From: Dyadobacter frigoris
Lineage (GTDB): Bacteria; Bacteroidota; Bacteroidia; Cytophagales; Spirosomataceae
Direction of reading: 5' to 3'
Length of the DNA stretch: 64,000 bases
Assembly (NCBI RefSeq): GCF_005280585.1
Contig: NZ_SZVO01000009.1
Location: forward strand, 186,001 to 250,000
The translations under genes were made by a program, and so were the position numbers. The notes below the pieces were generated by a model. The model saw nothing but the letters and a program-made list of their open reading frames with translations, did no database searches and had not been told where the DNA came from. Below are positions 1-9,512 of the stretch, in pieces. Positions within the stretch are counted from its first letter, which is position 1. The number at the start of each line of letters is the position of its first letter.

Positions 1-1298
1 TGCAAACGCTTGCTTACGATTATACGGAAATTCCGCCCAAAAACCTCCGCCCTGCCGATAATGTGATGATTCGTTTGTGCCATTATCAATACTGTTCGGC
101 GCATCCGCTTGGAACCTGCGATAGTCATAAAGAATATATTAACCGGCTGGAACAATGGAAGAAAATTTCAAAACGTATTACGATCTGGGATTATTACACG
201 CAGTTTGCCAGTTTTCTGATGCCTTTTCCGAATTTTGAAACGATGAAACACGATGTTAAATTTTATGCAGACCACGGCGTAGTTGGCCTTTTTGCCCAGG
301 GAAATAATGTACCAGACGATGGGCATGGAGAATTTACCGAGCTCAGAGCCTGGGTATTTGCTCAGCTGATGTGGAATCCTGACAAAGATGCGCAGGGATT
401 GATCGATGAATTTGTGGAAAATGTATATGGAGACGCTTCCGGTTATGTAAGTCAGTATATCAAATTAATGCATGATCAGGTAAAACCCGCCAGCGCTTAT
501 TTCAGTATCTGGACTGATCCTGAGGATACGAATTATCTAAATCTAAAATCGATCCAAAAAGCCGACAGTTTGTTTACACTGGCAAAAAATAGTACCAGAA
601 AGGACACCGCAGTTTACAAACGGGTTGAACGTGCATATCTTCCTGTACTTTTCACTAAACTCTATTTTTATTCGATTGGCGGAACGGCTTATGTTCAGGG
701 TGATTTGGGAAAAGAAGTACAGGATTTCAAAAGAATTATTGCCGGCAACCGCATAACCAGTTTGGCCGAAATGCCCATGGTAGGTAGCATTCCCAAATTT
801 TTGGAACGTGTCCAATCGAAAGATCATTTTATAACAGACTGGTATATAATAGGTCCTTTTGATAATGAAGAAAGAAAAGGATTTTCTACCGTTTATGCTC
901 CCGAGCGGGGATTTGATACCACCCGGACATACGCCGGGAAAAGCGCAGATGTGAAATGGAAACAGTACAGTGATAATACCAGCGGATACATTGATTTTGC
1001 CAAACAATTTACTCCCCAAAAAAATGTGGTTTCCTATGCTTATACCAAAATAAAGCTGGATCAGGCCAAAACCGTAAGATTTGGCGCTGGCAGTAATGAC
1101 GGTGTGCGGGTCTGGATTAATGGAAAAATGGTTCTGGATCGTCCAGTGCTTCGCAAGGCCGTTCCTAATGATGATATTATTAGTGTTCCAATGGTTAAGG
1201 GTGACAATACGGTACTGGTAAAAGTAGATCAGACAGGCAATAAATGGGGATTTTATTTTGCTCAGAAAAATGGATCAGATGTGAAAAAGCAGCAGTAA
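1..1298 (+). CDS. DUF4838-type secreted glycoside-hydrolase-like protein, 3' part
   Basis: The reading frame is already open at the left edge (in frame from base 3), so only the last ~432 residues of the protein are present. The visible N-terminal half has the aromatic-rich pattern of the DUF4838 family (WDYYTQFASFLMPFPNF, then GVVGLFAQGN and LRAWVFAQLMWNPD). This family of predicted TIM-barrel carbohydrate-active proteins is common in Bacteroidota. From about residue 250 of the visible part (DWYIIGPFDN) to the end is a beta-rich module, with a late NDGVRVWINGK segment that resembles PA14- or sugar-binding-like domains. Family membership rests on recognition of pattern. Substrate is unknown. 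It ends 71 bp before the next gene on the same strand. Confidence 0.7.
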   Translation, partial: QTLAYDYTEIPPKNLRPADNVMIRLCHYQYCSAHPLGTCDSHKEYINRLEQWKKISKRITIWDYYTQFASFLMPFPNFETMKHDVKFYADHGVVGLFAQGNNVPDDGHGEFTELRAWVFAQLMWNPDKDAQGLIDEFVENVYGDASGYVSQYIKLMHDQVKPASAYFSIWTDPEDTNYLNLKSIQKADSLFTLAKNSTRKDTAVYKRVERAYLPVLFTKLYFYSIGGTAYVQGDLGKEVQDFKRIIAGNRITSLAEMPMVGSIPKFLERVQSKDHFITDWYIIGPFDNEERKGFSTVYAPERGFDTTRTYAGKSADVKWKQYSDNTSGYIDFAKQFTPQKNVVSYAYTKIKLDQAKTVRFGAGSNDGVRVWINGKMVLDRPVLRKAVPNDDIISVPMVKGDNTVLVKVDQTGNKWGFYFAQKNGSDVKKQQ

Positions 1299-1369
1299 AT
1301 ATGCTCTGTAATCGTCTTAATTGTTATAACGTCGATTGTAAATAAACCAGCAGTTTTATCCATACCCTT

Positions 1370-1990
1370 ATGATTCGCAAAAGCCTTTGGGGAGTATTTG
1401 CAGTTCTGGCAATTCTGGTCGGACTTTACCCGGTTATATACTTTCTAATCGACAGGAAATTTGGGCTGCTTGCATCAAAATCCAACGATTTACTTGTCAG
1501 TTTTCCCTGGAACGTAGCTTTTTATACGCATATCATTTTGGCAGGCATCGCCCTGTTTATTGGCTGGGTGCAATTCAGTTCACAACTCAGGGGCAGAAAC
1601 ATTTTTTTGCACCGGGCAATGGGGAAAATCTATGTGATTGCTGTGCTTGTCAGTTCAGTGGCAAGTGTCTATATTGGATTTTTCGCAACTGGCGGAATAC
1701 TGAATTCAACTGGTTTTATCAGTTTGGGTATTATTTGGTTTTCGACGACGCTGCTGGCTTATGTCAGCATTAGAAAGGGACAAATAGCAAAACACCAAAG
1801 ACTAATGATTTTTAGTTACGCTGCTTGTTTTGCAGGAGTGACACTAAGGATTGAGCTGCCTCTTTTACAGATTTTCACTGATGCATCAACAGCTTATGCG
1901 ATTGTCGCATGGCTGTGTTGGATACCCAACCTGATCGTAGCCTATTTGATTGCCAAACGATCTGTAAGATCTCAGACGGCCATTCTTTGA
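1370..1990 (+). CDS. DUF2306 family integral membrane protein
   Basis: A 206-residue protein with about six hydrophobic helices. It has the two conserved DUF2306 blocks: a histidine-arginine motif followed by Gly-Lys-Ile-Tyr (LHRAMGKIYV, near residue 80) and KHQRLMIFSYA (near residue 140). The function of this family is not established. The paired His/Arg motifs have led to suggestions of haem or quinone chemistry, but nothing here proves that. Length is normal for the family. It serves as an in-window comparator for the damaged DUF2306 gene at 8441-9122. A strong palindrome follows it, shared with the convergent transporter gene. Confidence 0.8.
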   Translation: MIRKSLWGVFAVLAILVGLYPVIYFLIDRKFGLLASKSNDLLVSFPWNVAFYTHIILAGIALFIGWVQFSSQLRGRNIFLHRAMGKIYVIAVLVSSVASVYIGFFATGGILNSTGFISLGIIWFSTTLLAYVSIRKGQIAKHQRLMIFSYAACFAGVTLRIELPLLQIFTDASTAYAIVAWLCWIPNLIVAYLIAKRSVRSQTAIL

Positions 1991-2089
1991 TCCTGCTCTT
2001 TCCGGGGGAGGATTCCTTACGTTTTTATTTTGTCTTACCCGAATGGTTATATTCGGGCTGCTTACAAAGTTTTTGTCAAAAATATAGAC

Positions 2090-2139
2090 ATTCAAAAGAG
2101 CAGTTTCGGGTTTATAAACCTGAAACTGCTCTTTTGAAT
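2090..2139. terminator. 50-bp near-perfect palindrome, bidirectional terminator
   Basis: Arms of 18 bp (ATTCAAAAGAGCAGTTTC and its exact complement) enclose a GGTTTATAAACC core; only one symmetric position is mismatched. It lies between the convergent ends of the DUF2306 gene and the AI-2E transporter gene. A-rich and T-rich arm ends supply a U tract in either direction, so it probably terminates both transcripts. Confidence 0.8.
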
Positions 2140-2152
2140 AGATAATGTATGG

Positions 2153-3271
2153 CTATTTCATTGTTCCCGGTTTTGAATCAACCGAATCTTTTTTTCTCGA
2201 ATCTGCAAAAATCATCGGACTGTGTGCAGGACGTTCGTCACCAAGCAAAATTCCCCATTGGCTGAACATTTCGGTTCTGTCGAAAATGACTTTAAGCACA
2301 GCGATAATCGGCATGGAAAGAAACATACCAGGAACTCCAGCTATATTTCCACCTATAATAACGCCCAGAATAGCAAACAACGCATTGATCTTCACCTTGG
2401 ATCCTACAATTCTTGGCATCAGAATGTTATTGTCAAGAAACTGAACGCCGGCAATCACACCAAGTACAGTAAATATCGGCCAGAGTTCTGTGGATGAAGT
2501 CATGGTAAGCAGTACCCCGATGACATTGCCAATCAGTGCGCCCACGTAGGGGATAAGGTTAAGAAATGCAAAAATAACCCCGATCAAAAGTGCATGTTTG
2601 ATACCGATCAGCATCAAAATTCCGCCCACCAGAACGGTCATATAAGTAACCTGAATGAGAAGGCCGATCAGATAACTTTTAATGATCAGCTCACTTTCAT
2701 AAATAGCATCTTTAACTTTTGGATGATGATCCTCGCTAAACCACCTGAAAATAAAACGTAACAGCAGATTTTTGTAAAAAAGGATCAGATAAATATAAAT
2801 CGGAAGAAGACCCACAAATACGAAAACCGAACTGAGTGTCAGCGCGAAAGTACTCATTCTTTTGCCCGCAAAACTCAGCAACTCATTTGTGTTTTTATTG
2901 ATAAAATCGAGCTGTTCTTTGGTGGAATAATGGGTAATGCCGGATACCCAGTTGCTCAAAGAATTCAAATGGATACTGACATTACTTTTAATTTTCGGAA
3001 AATCAGCAACAAGTGAACCCACCTGCGCGGAGAAGAACCATATAATACCAGCCAACAGAATAAATACCAAGAGAATCGGTACCACAATAGCAATAGCCTC
3101 GGGCACTTTATGTTTTCTCAAAAACCGGAAAATAGGAAGAAGTACCAGGCTTATGAAAAATGCCATTATAATCGGCATCAGAATACTACTTCCAATATAT
3201 AAAATAGCAGTCAGAAGAACGAGCCCGAGCAGCTCGACTGATCTTCTGACGGTTAATGGCATATCATTCAT
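2153..3271 (-). CDS. AI-2E family transporter (PerM-like permease)
   Basis: A 372-residue membrane protein with the standard layout of this family: two or three N-terminal helices (residues ~10-80), a soluble segment of ~80 residues (LVADFPKIKSNVSIHLNSL), then a bundle of C-terminal helices with the signature region GVIFAFLNLIPYVGALIGNVIGV and LDNNILMPRIVG. Relatives export autoinducer-2 or act as Na+/H+ antiporters. Substrate cannot be told from sequence. The gene lies 35 bp downstream of the transglutaminase-like gene on the same strand, so the two may be cotranscribed. The last ~30 residues are charged and presumably cytoplasmic. Confidence 0.88.
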   Translation of the reverse strand: MNDMPLTVRRSVELLGLVLLTAILYIGSSILMPIIMAFFISLVLLPIFRFLRKHKVPEAIAIVVPILLVFILLAGIIWFFSAQVGSLVADFPKIKSNVSIHLNSLSNWVSGITHYSTKEQLDFINKNTNELLSFAGKRMSTFALTLSSVFVFVGLLPIYIYLILFYKNLLLRFIFRWFSEDHHPKVKDAIYESELIIKSYLIGLLIQVTYMTVLVGGILMLIGIKHALLIGVIFAFLNLIPYVGALIGNVIGVLLTMTSSTELWPIFTVLGVIAGVQFLDNNILMPRIVGSKVKINALFAILGVIIGGNIAGVPGMFLSMPIIAVLKVIFDRTEMFSQWGILLGDERPAHSPMIFADSRKKDSVDSKPGTMK

Positions 3272-3305
3272 TTATTAATAAATAAGTTCGGACAATAATT
3301 CAATA

Positions 3306-4112
3306 TTAGCTTACAGGCTCAGCTTCAAGAAGTTCTACTTCAACATGTAAAGAATCCAGTGTGGCATTCCCGTATTGGGTAACCATGGCAACGTCCGCGG
3401 CATCACGGCCATGTGCAATTTCGATACGGTAACCTTCTGTATGTTCCTGAACAGCGTCAAAGGCATACCAGTTTCCACCGATGTAAACTTCAAACCAGGC
3501 GTGAAGATCCATTTCCTGTAACTTGTCCAGATATCCAACCGTCATCCGCGCAGGAATGCAAAGATTTCTGCACAGTGCGATCGCCAGATGTGTAAAATCA
3601 CGGCAGACCCCTATGCGGTTTCTTAAAATATCCAGAGCCGTAGTGGTAGCGTCGGTAACTCCGTATTGGTATTTTATATTTTGATGAATCCATTTTCTGA
3701 TTTCTTCAACCTGGTCGTATCCGGGCACAAAATTACCTGCAATCTCCATGGCAAGTTTGTTAATTTCCGGCAGATCGGACTGGCAATACCGGCTTGGCAG
3801 AATAAAATGCATCACCTCGTCAGGTAAATTGCCCACCAATACATATCCCGGAACAGGGTTGGGAATCGGTTTAGTCACATTCACCTGAGCCTGAACCTCG
3901 GTCGTTATTGTTACCTGTCCAACTGGCAATATAGCGCGTTGGCATGGATTTCCATATAAATCGGTATACTCTGAAAATTCGACAGATGGGTCAATACTGA
4001 AACCTTCCTGTAAAATAGACTGGCCGTCCTGTCTTCTTGGACGCAGCATCGTAGTAACATTTGTAGGCGAATAAACACTATAAGTGATAACGCTTCTTCC
4101 TCTCATTTTCAT
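3306..4112 (-). CDS. transglutaminase-like cysteine protease-fold protein
   Basis: A 268-residue protein with no signal peptide. The transglutaminase core shows Cys170 in GVCRDFTHLA, His204 in LHAWFEVY and Asp219 in WYAFDAV, the expected Cys-His-Asp triad. The N-terminal ~100 residues form a beta-rich domain like the bacterial transglutaminase N-terminal region. Members act as peptidases or amidases more often than as cross-linkers. Substrate is unknown. It is probably cotranscribed with the downstream AI-2E permease and diverges from the PhoX-like lipoprotein gene across a ~216-bp gap. Confidence 0.85.
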   Translation of the reverse strand: MKMRGRSVITYSVYSPTNVTTMLRPRRQDGQSILQEGFSIDPSVEFSEYTDLYGNPCQRAILPVGQVTITTEVQAQVNVTKPIPNPVPGYVLVGNLPDEVMHFILPSRYCQSDLPEINKLAMEIAGNFVPGYDQVEEIRKWIHQNIKYQYGVTDATTTALDILRNRIGVCRDFTHLAIALCRNLCIPARMTVGYLDKLQEMDLHAWFEVYIGGNWYAFDAVQEHTEGYRIEIAHGRDAADVAMVTQYGNATLDSLHVEVELLEAEPVS

Positions 4113-4328
4113 AAAATCAGAATTAAATCTTGTGGCTAAAAGTTTGCTTTAAAATTCCATGCCAACAGGATTTTAACTACTCCGGAATGCAGAAAAATCA
4201 CGCAATCCGGGTATATTAATTACCCTCCTTTTAATGTTATTTTAATCTTAATAAACTGGTAATATTGGCTTGACACTTAGCAAATAGTAATGCATGTTCT
4301 TTGCATTTGTATTACTAAACAACTCACC

Positions 4329-5807
4329 ATGTTAACTGGAAAACTTTTACTTTCATCTTCGGCGCTGCTAAGCCTTTTTTTGCTGGCAGGTTGTGAGGAT
4401 CACCGTATGTCCGATAGTCCGGATATTACAGTTCAAAACCGTTCGGTCACTCCCGTACTGGCGAAGTTCTTGCCCGGCGCAGTGAACGGGCGCATTGGTG
4501 CCAGCGGTTTGAAAATGTACTCATTGCTAAGCAGCGATGATGTTTTGGAACAATCGCCGAAATATGTTTTTGGAGGTTCGGCAGATGGAGCAGGCCTTTT
4601 TCAAAATCCGGATGGAAATTATACTATTCTGGTTAACAACGAAGACAATTTTGCTGTATCGCGTATCACGCTCGACAAAACCTTCAAACCTGTAAAAGGA
4701 GAATATGTACTGAATTCAGACGGAGGTACCTGGCGTTTGTGTTCGGCAACTTTGGCCACACCGCTTGAACATGGATTTGGTCCGGTATTTTTGACCTGCG
4801 GAGAAAGCGGACAGGAGTCGCGTACACATGCCTTAAAAGTTGATGCGGATGTAAATCAGGCAAATATTTCCCGTGAGGTTGCCGGTTTAGGGCGGTGGAG
4901 CGCAGAAAATGCACTTCCGTTACCGAAATCAGCTTATCCTGGAAAGACGATCGTCATGATCGGAGACGATGATTCTGATGTAAACGGCGGACAGCTGGCT
5001 ATGTATGCTTCCAATACGGTTGGTGATCTCGAAAACGGTACGCTTTATATGCTGAAACGTCCTGATAACAATCAGAAGGAAATGGACATGAAAGTGGGTA
5101 CAATTTATGATGTTGAATTTACTAAAATTGATAATCACAAAACACTTACCGGAGCGCAGATTAACGCAAAAGTGAATGAATTGAAAGGTATCAAATTTGG
5201 ACGTGTAGAAGATGTAGATTACCGCAAAGGTGGCGGGGCGAACGGCCGTGAAGTGATTTTCGCTGTAACCGGACAAGATAATTCGGGCGTGAATGCGGAT
5301 TATTCCCGTTCAAAATACGGACGTGTTTATCACCTCGTACTTGACGCCAATGATCCAACCAAGGGAAAACTGGAAGTTTTACTGGATGGTGATGACCGCA
5401 GCGGAATTGCCAAAACATTCCAGGATCCTGACAACGTTTGTGTGACGACAAATTACATTTACATCATGGAAGATCCGAATGGGTATGGTGACGAAAAACA
5501 TGACGGATATGTGTATCAATACAATTTGAGCACAAGACAACTTACGCCGATCATTGAAATTGACCACCGCAGAACGGAGGCCGATGCCGCAAAATATAAT
5601 GTTGGCGGTACTTCCAAATTAGGTTCGTGGGAAACCAGCGGTATGATTGATGTTTCTGACGTAACGGGTAGGCCTAATACATTTATGCTTGGTATACAGG
5701 CACATACATGGAAAGGTGATAAATACAAAGGTGTAGACGGAGGTTCAGTTCGTAAAAATGAAGACCAGGCCAGTCAGCTTATTCTGATTGAAGGCTTGCC
5801 ACGTTAA
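4329..5807 (+). CDS. PhoX/DUF839-like secreted lipoprotein
   Basis: The start is placed at the ATG that begins a clean lipoprotein signal peptide (MLTGKLLLSSSALLSLFLLAGC); an upstream in-frame ATG at 4290 would bury it. The mature part is ~470 residues of beta-propeller-like sequence. Blocks such as GNYTILVNNEDNFAVSRI, DGGTWRLCSATL, VFLTCGES and FQDPDNVCVTTNYIYIMEDPNGYG recall PhoX-type (DUF839) phosphatases, where paired acidic residues bind Ca2+/Fe. The similarity is partial, so phosphatase activity is inference. It is followed by a terminator and then the peroxidase gene on the same strand. Confidence 0.6.
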   Translation: MLTGKLLLSSSALLSLFLLAGCEDHRMSDSPDITVQNRSVTPVLAKFLPGAVNGRIGASGLKMYSLLSSDDVLEQSPKYVFGGSADGAGLFQNPDGNYTILVNNEDNFAVSRITLDKTFKPVKGEYVLNSDGGTWRLCSATLATPLEHGFGPVFLTCGESGQESRTHALKVDADVNQANISREVAGLGRWSAENALPLPKSAYPGKTIVMIGDDDSDVNGGQLAMYASNTVGDLENGTLYMLKRPDNNQKEMDMKVGTIYDVEFTKIDNHKTLTGAQINAKVNELKGIKFGRVEDVDYRKGGGANGREVIFAVTGQDNSGVNADYSRSKYGRVYHLVLDANDPTKGKLEVLLDGDDRSGIAKTFQDPDNVCVTTNYIYIMEDPNGYGDEKHDGYVYQYNLSTRQLTPIIEIDHRRTEADAAKYNVGGTSKLGSWETSGMIDVSDVTGRPNTFMLGIQAHTWKGDKYKGVDGGSVRKNEDQASQLILIEGLPR

Positions 5808-5818
5808 GTAAAAATAAA

Positions 5819-5858
5819 TTAAAACCCTGGCCGAATTATATCCGGTCAGGGTTTTTGT
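5819..5858 (+). terminator. Rho-independent terminator after the PhoX-like gene
   Basis: AAAACCCTGGCCG and CCGGTCAGGGTTTT pair with one imperfect position around an AT-rich loop, and the hairpin ends in a run of T. It begins ~12 bp after the stop codon of the lipoprotein gene. Confidence 0.8.
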
Positions 5859-5887
5859 ATTTACAGCTATTTTATTTTTCGACTGAT

Positions 5888-7723
5888 ATGTATTCCAGGT
5901 TGCAATCAAGGTTTTTGAGTTACCATTCCCTTATAAAAGTTTTATGCTGGCTGACATTTCCTGTGTTGGTATTATGGCTTACGTGCTGCCGGTTTTCTAC
6001 CGATTCAGAAGAAAAACTTAGCAAGGTTCAAATTGTTAAGCAGACTTTCATGCAGGATATTGACGTTCTGGACAGCGCAGTAAGTCAGCTTCAGCGTGAT
6101 ATAAAACAAAACCGCTCGTCGGTTCAGATGCAAACGGCATTTCGAAAAGCACGACTGGCTTATAAACGTGTAGAATTTATTTCCGCCTATTACAGCCCGG
6201 AAACTACCAAGGCACTTAATGGTCCCAATATTGATGAGGTTGATGATGATTTACGTGTGAATTCACCAGAGGGATTTCAGGTGCTGGAAGAACTTGTATT
6301 TTCAAAAATGGATTCTGCCGGTCAGGATCAGGCGATACAGCTTGCAGCGGTTATCCGTTCAAATGTCAACCGGCTGCGTAAAATTTCAGAGGGCAATGAG
6401 CTGACGGACAGTCATGTATTTGATGCGATGCGGCTTGAAATTTTCCGGATTCAGACCTTGGGAATTACAGGATTTGATTCACCGGTAGCATTCCATTCAC
6501 TGCCGGAAGCTGCCAGTTCTCTGAAAAGTATGCGGAGGCAGCTTGTTTTTTATAATCTTGAAGATCAGCATAAAACGCTCTCTCAAAAACTGGAAAAAGC
6601 TTTCAACAGTGCTATTGACAAGCTGAATAAGGCAAGAGACTTTGATTCTTTTGACAGATTGGAATTTATTAAGACAGAGTGCAATCTTTTGAGCAGTCTG
6701 CTTTTAGATGCTCAGAAATCCCTGCAAATTCCTGTTTTTAAAGAAAACAGGCTGCTGTCGCCATCAGCCAGGACACTTACAGATTCCGGTGTTTTTAATC
6801 CGGATTATTTTGTTAATCTGGATGAACAGCATTCCACCGCCGACCGTATAGCGCTTGGCAAAATGTTATTTTTTAGTCCGGTTTTATCAGGAAATACAGG
6901 CCGTAGCTGTGCTACATGCCATCAGCCTGACAAGGCTTTTACGGATGGAGAAAACAAAAGTTTTGCCGTTGGTATTGATGGACAGCGCATAAAACGTAAT
7001 GCGCCGACACTACTGAATTCAGCTTTTCAGGCAGTACAATTTGCAGATTCCCGCGTCGCTTTTTTGGAAGATCAGGCAAGTGATGTGATTGAAAATCAAG
7101 AGGAAATGCATGGATCTTTGCCTGAGGCTGTTAAATCATTGATAAAGGATAAAAAGTATCTTGCCTTATTTAAAGCTTCATATAAAGAAGGGGTTACAGA
7201 ACATACCTTGAAAAATGCCATAGCCAGTTACATTCGCTCGCTGGTTTCACTGGATTCTCGTCTGGATCAATATTTTCGCAACAATACCGCTACGCTGACC
7301 ATTGAAGAAAAGTTTGGTTTCAATGTTTTTATGGGGAAAGGAAAATGCGCTACCTGTCATTTTTTTCCTTTGTTTAACGGAACAGTACCGCCGGCTTACC
7401 TGGAAACAGAAAGTGAAGTGCTGGGCACACCGGCAACGGCTGCCGGTAAAGAAATTGACAGTGATATCGGAAAGTTTGTACTTACGAAAAGAGAACCGCA
7501 CCGATATGCTTTTAAAACACCAACAGTCCGGAATATTTCCAAAACTGGTCCGTACATGCACAACGGCGTTTATCGGACTTTGGAACAAGTTGTGGACTTT
7601 TACAATGATGGCGGAGGAAACGGGCTGGGTTTTAATCTTGAAAACCAGACTTTGCCTTTCGATAAATTAAATTTAACAAATGCGGAGAAGAAGGCTCTGG
7701 TGTCATTTATGAAGGTGTTGTAA
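5888..7723 (+). CDS. imelysin-like domain fused to dihaem cytochrome c peroxidase
   Basis: The start at 5888 (MYSRLQSRF) is preferred to the in-frame 5855 because it leaves a compact signal region with a hydrophobic stretch ending in WLTCC, possibly a lipid-anchoring Cys. Residues ~50-260 are all-helical and acidic and resemble imelysin/EfeO-type iron-binding helical domains. The remainder is a MauG/CcpA-type dihaem peroxidase with two haem-binding motifs, CATCHQ and CATCHF, plus the GRSCATCHQPDKAFTDG and TPTVRNISKTGPYMHNG blocks typical of the family. The protein would be periplasmic, reducing peroxides or oxidising a partner with electrons from cytochromes. The fused helical domain suggests a link to iron handling. 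Confidence 0.85.
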   Translation: MYSRLQSRFLSYHSLIKVLCWLTFPVLVLWLTCCRFSTDSEEKLSKVQIVKQTFMQDIDVLDSAVSQLQRDIKQNRSSVQMQTAFRKARLAYKRVEFISAYYSPETTKALNGPNIDEVDDDLRVNSPEGFQVLEELVFSKMDSAGQDQAIQLAAVIRSNVNRLRKISEGNELTDSHVFDAMRLEIFRIQTLGITGFDSPVAFHSLPEAASSLKSMRRQLVFYNLEDQHKTLSQKLEKAFNSAIDKLNKARDFDSFDRLEFIKTECNLLSSLLLDAQKSLQIPVFKENRLLSPSARTLTDSGVFNPDYFVNLDEQHSTADRIALGKMLFFSPVLSGNTGRSCATCHQPDKAFTDGENKSFAVGIDGQRIKRNAPTLLNSAFQAVQFADSRVAFLEDQASDVIENQEEMHGSLPEAVKSLIKDKKYLALFKASYKEGVTEHTLKNAIASYIRSLVSLDSRLDQYFRNNTATLTIEEKFGFNVFMGKGKCATCHFFPLFNGTVPPAYLETESEVLGTPATAAGKEIDSDIGKFVLTKREPHRYAFKTPTVRNISKTGPYMHNGVYRTLEQVVDFYNDGGGNGLGFNLENQTLPFDKLNLTNAEKKALVSFMKVL

Positions 7724-7822
7724 AATGATACTATTTGATAATTTTCAAAACCAATTTTATCCTCAAAACAGAAAATCTACCTCAATCTACACTTGCTAAT
7801 GCTTTATTATTACTTTTAGCAT

Positions 7823-8401
7823 ATGAAGAAAGTATTTCTATTTTACTGTATTTTCTGTTTTTCAACGGCGCAAGCGCAAACGGCTGTCGATAATTTCGAT
7901 CTGGCAATGATGCAAAAGCTGGAAGCCAGCCGCTCTGACGGTCAGACGAAATTTATGAGAGGTATTTCGGATGCAAACAATTATGTGAATGCCGGAATAC
8001 CTGCCGGATTATTCGTTGCCGGGATTATTGACCATAACAGAAGTATGCGCCAAAATGCTTTTTATGTGTTCAGCAGTACAGCTTGCACGGCCATTTTAAA
8101 CCACACGCTAAAAAAAATATTTAAAAGACCAAGGCCATTTATTCTCCACATTTCGCTGACACCGGTTTACAAACCCGGTGAATATTCATTGCCTTCCGGA
8201 CATACTTCGACATCTTTTAGTACCGCAACAGCCTTATCGATGGCTTATCCGAAGTGGTATGTTATCGCACCTTCTATGTTATGGGCCGGAACGGTGGGTT
8301 ATTCAAGAATGTACCTTGGCGTTCATAATCCATCAGATGTAGCAGCCGGTGCCGGCCTTGGCCTTGGTACGGCGCTGGGACTTAGTTTTATGAGGCGTTA
8401 A
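7823..8401 (+). CDS. PAP2-family membrane-associated phosphatase
   Basis: A 192-residue protein with a cleavable signal peptide (MKKVFLFYCIFCFSTAQAQ). All three acid-phosphatase motifs are present: KKIFKRPRP near residues 97-105, PSGH at 124-127, and SRMYLGVHNPSD at 161-172 with catalytic His168 and Asp172. Members dephosphorylate lipid phosphates such as phosphatidic acid or undecaprenyl pyrophosphate on the periplasmic face. The protein is shorter than canonical six-helix PAP2 proteins because the N-terminal helices are reduced. It appears to be monocistronic. Confidence 0.9.
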   Translation: MKKVFLFYCIFCFSTAQAQTAVDNFDLAMMQKLEASRSDGQTKFMRGISDANNYVNAGIPAGLFVAGIIDHNRSMRQNAFYVFSSTACTAILNHTLKKIFKRPRPFILHISLTPVYKPGEYSLPSGHTSTSFSTATALSMAYPKWYVIAPSMLWAGTVGYSRMYLGVHNPSDVAAGAGLGLGTALGLSFMRR

Positions 8402-8440
8402 AATCTTTAAAAGTCTTTTGTAAATTGTTTTGGGAGCAAA

Positions 8441-9122
8441 TCATGGATTGATAAACAAACCCAGAATGGCTGGAAGCCAATAGTATTTCGCGAAAAAATA
8501 CGTTCCCGTCAGAAGGAATCCCGTAACAAAAAGCATGACAGAAGCAGCCAGCCAGTTAAATCCTTTGGTCGCTCTATTGCCACCGGACCGGATGAAAAGC
8601 TCTGCTACCATTAAATTGGGGATGTAAAAGAAAAAGGACATGATGTTGTCAAAAGGTCCGTTGAATTTTTTCAAATGTCCAAGGCCATCGGTTAGCAAAA
8701 TCCAAAAACCATAATCCATCCTGTACAGCCAGGAACCAATTGCCAGCGCATAAAGTCGTAATGCCCAGGCGCTGTGTTTTTCGAATCTTCCCGATGCTGC
8801 GTGCCGATAGGTTTCTATGCCACATAATAACATCAAAAGTCCGTAAAATGATGCCTCCGCTGGCGAAATGCAGTCCAATACCGCTTGTTTGAACCAATTT
8901 TCCCTGTTGATATAATCCCGGAAGTACATTATTCCACTGACTCATATTGCCATTATACAAAGCAGCCGCATAAAAAGCGAGTATGTACAATCCGAATAAT
9001 CCCGCGCTGACCCAAACCGTTGAGACAAGCAGAAAACCTGTGATACGAACAGCCGCGGCATCGTTTTTGTATATTTTTACTTCCGGTAGCGGATGTTCAA
9101 TTCTATTTTTATTAACGGACAT
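8441..9122 (-). pseudogene. DUF2306-like membrane protein with internal deletion and frameshift
   Basis: Two overlapping frames on this strand each hold half of one membrane protein. The N-terminal half starts at 9122 (MSVNKNRIEH...) and runs through TVWVSAGLFGLYILAFYAAALYN to GIGLHFASGGIIL near 8850. The C-terminal half, in another frame, continues from about 8860 (YGLLMLLCGIETYRHAASG) through FEKHSAWALRLYALAIGSWLYRM and FFFYIPNLMVAELFIR to the stop at 8441. Both match the ends of DUF2306 proteins. The central segment with the His-Arg...Gly-Lys-Ile-Tyr motif, present in the intact relative at 1370-1990, is missing. This points to a deletion of roughly 50-60 codons that also shifted the frame. 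A sequencing or assembly error is possible. Confidence 0.7.
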
Positions 9123-9512
9123 GTTTCACTTTGCTGGCAGGAGGGTTTTTAAAAGGATTAATCAAGATACTGATTTTGCGGCGAATATTTTTCAGGAGCT
9201 GTTTTGACAAATGTAATAGTTAAGATCCTACGTGAAAAAGCAGCTTTTAATTTGAACAAAAACTTGTATGTCAAAAGGGTTGAAGCCGATAAAAATCTTT
9301 TCGCTTTGCCAGATATTGATCATCCAAGAGGGTAATTCACCATGCGAAATTGTTTTGGTATGATCTGAGCATCAGTCGCTAAAATACTATAATCTGTGAG
9401 GAAAAGCTTTTTAGGCCACTTATAAATCCAGTCAACCTTTCAGCTATTTTTTGTGATAAAACCTTGGGGTATTTTTGTTATTTTATCGTATCACAATTAA
9501 CACCCAATAGCC
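9123..9512. other. 390-bp intergenic region without a recognised gene
   Basis: AT-rich DNA between the DUF2306 remnant and a secreted-protein gene, which diverge here. It should hold both promoters. No convincing coding frame, RNA fold or long repeat was seen. Confidence 0.5.

Noticed and set aside
543..1019. 158-codon minus-strand frame inside the DUF4838 gene
   Set aside because: Overlaps the clear DUF4838 coding frame and shows no protein-family pattern.
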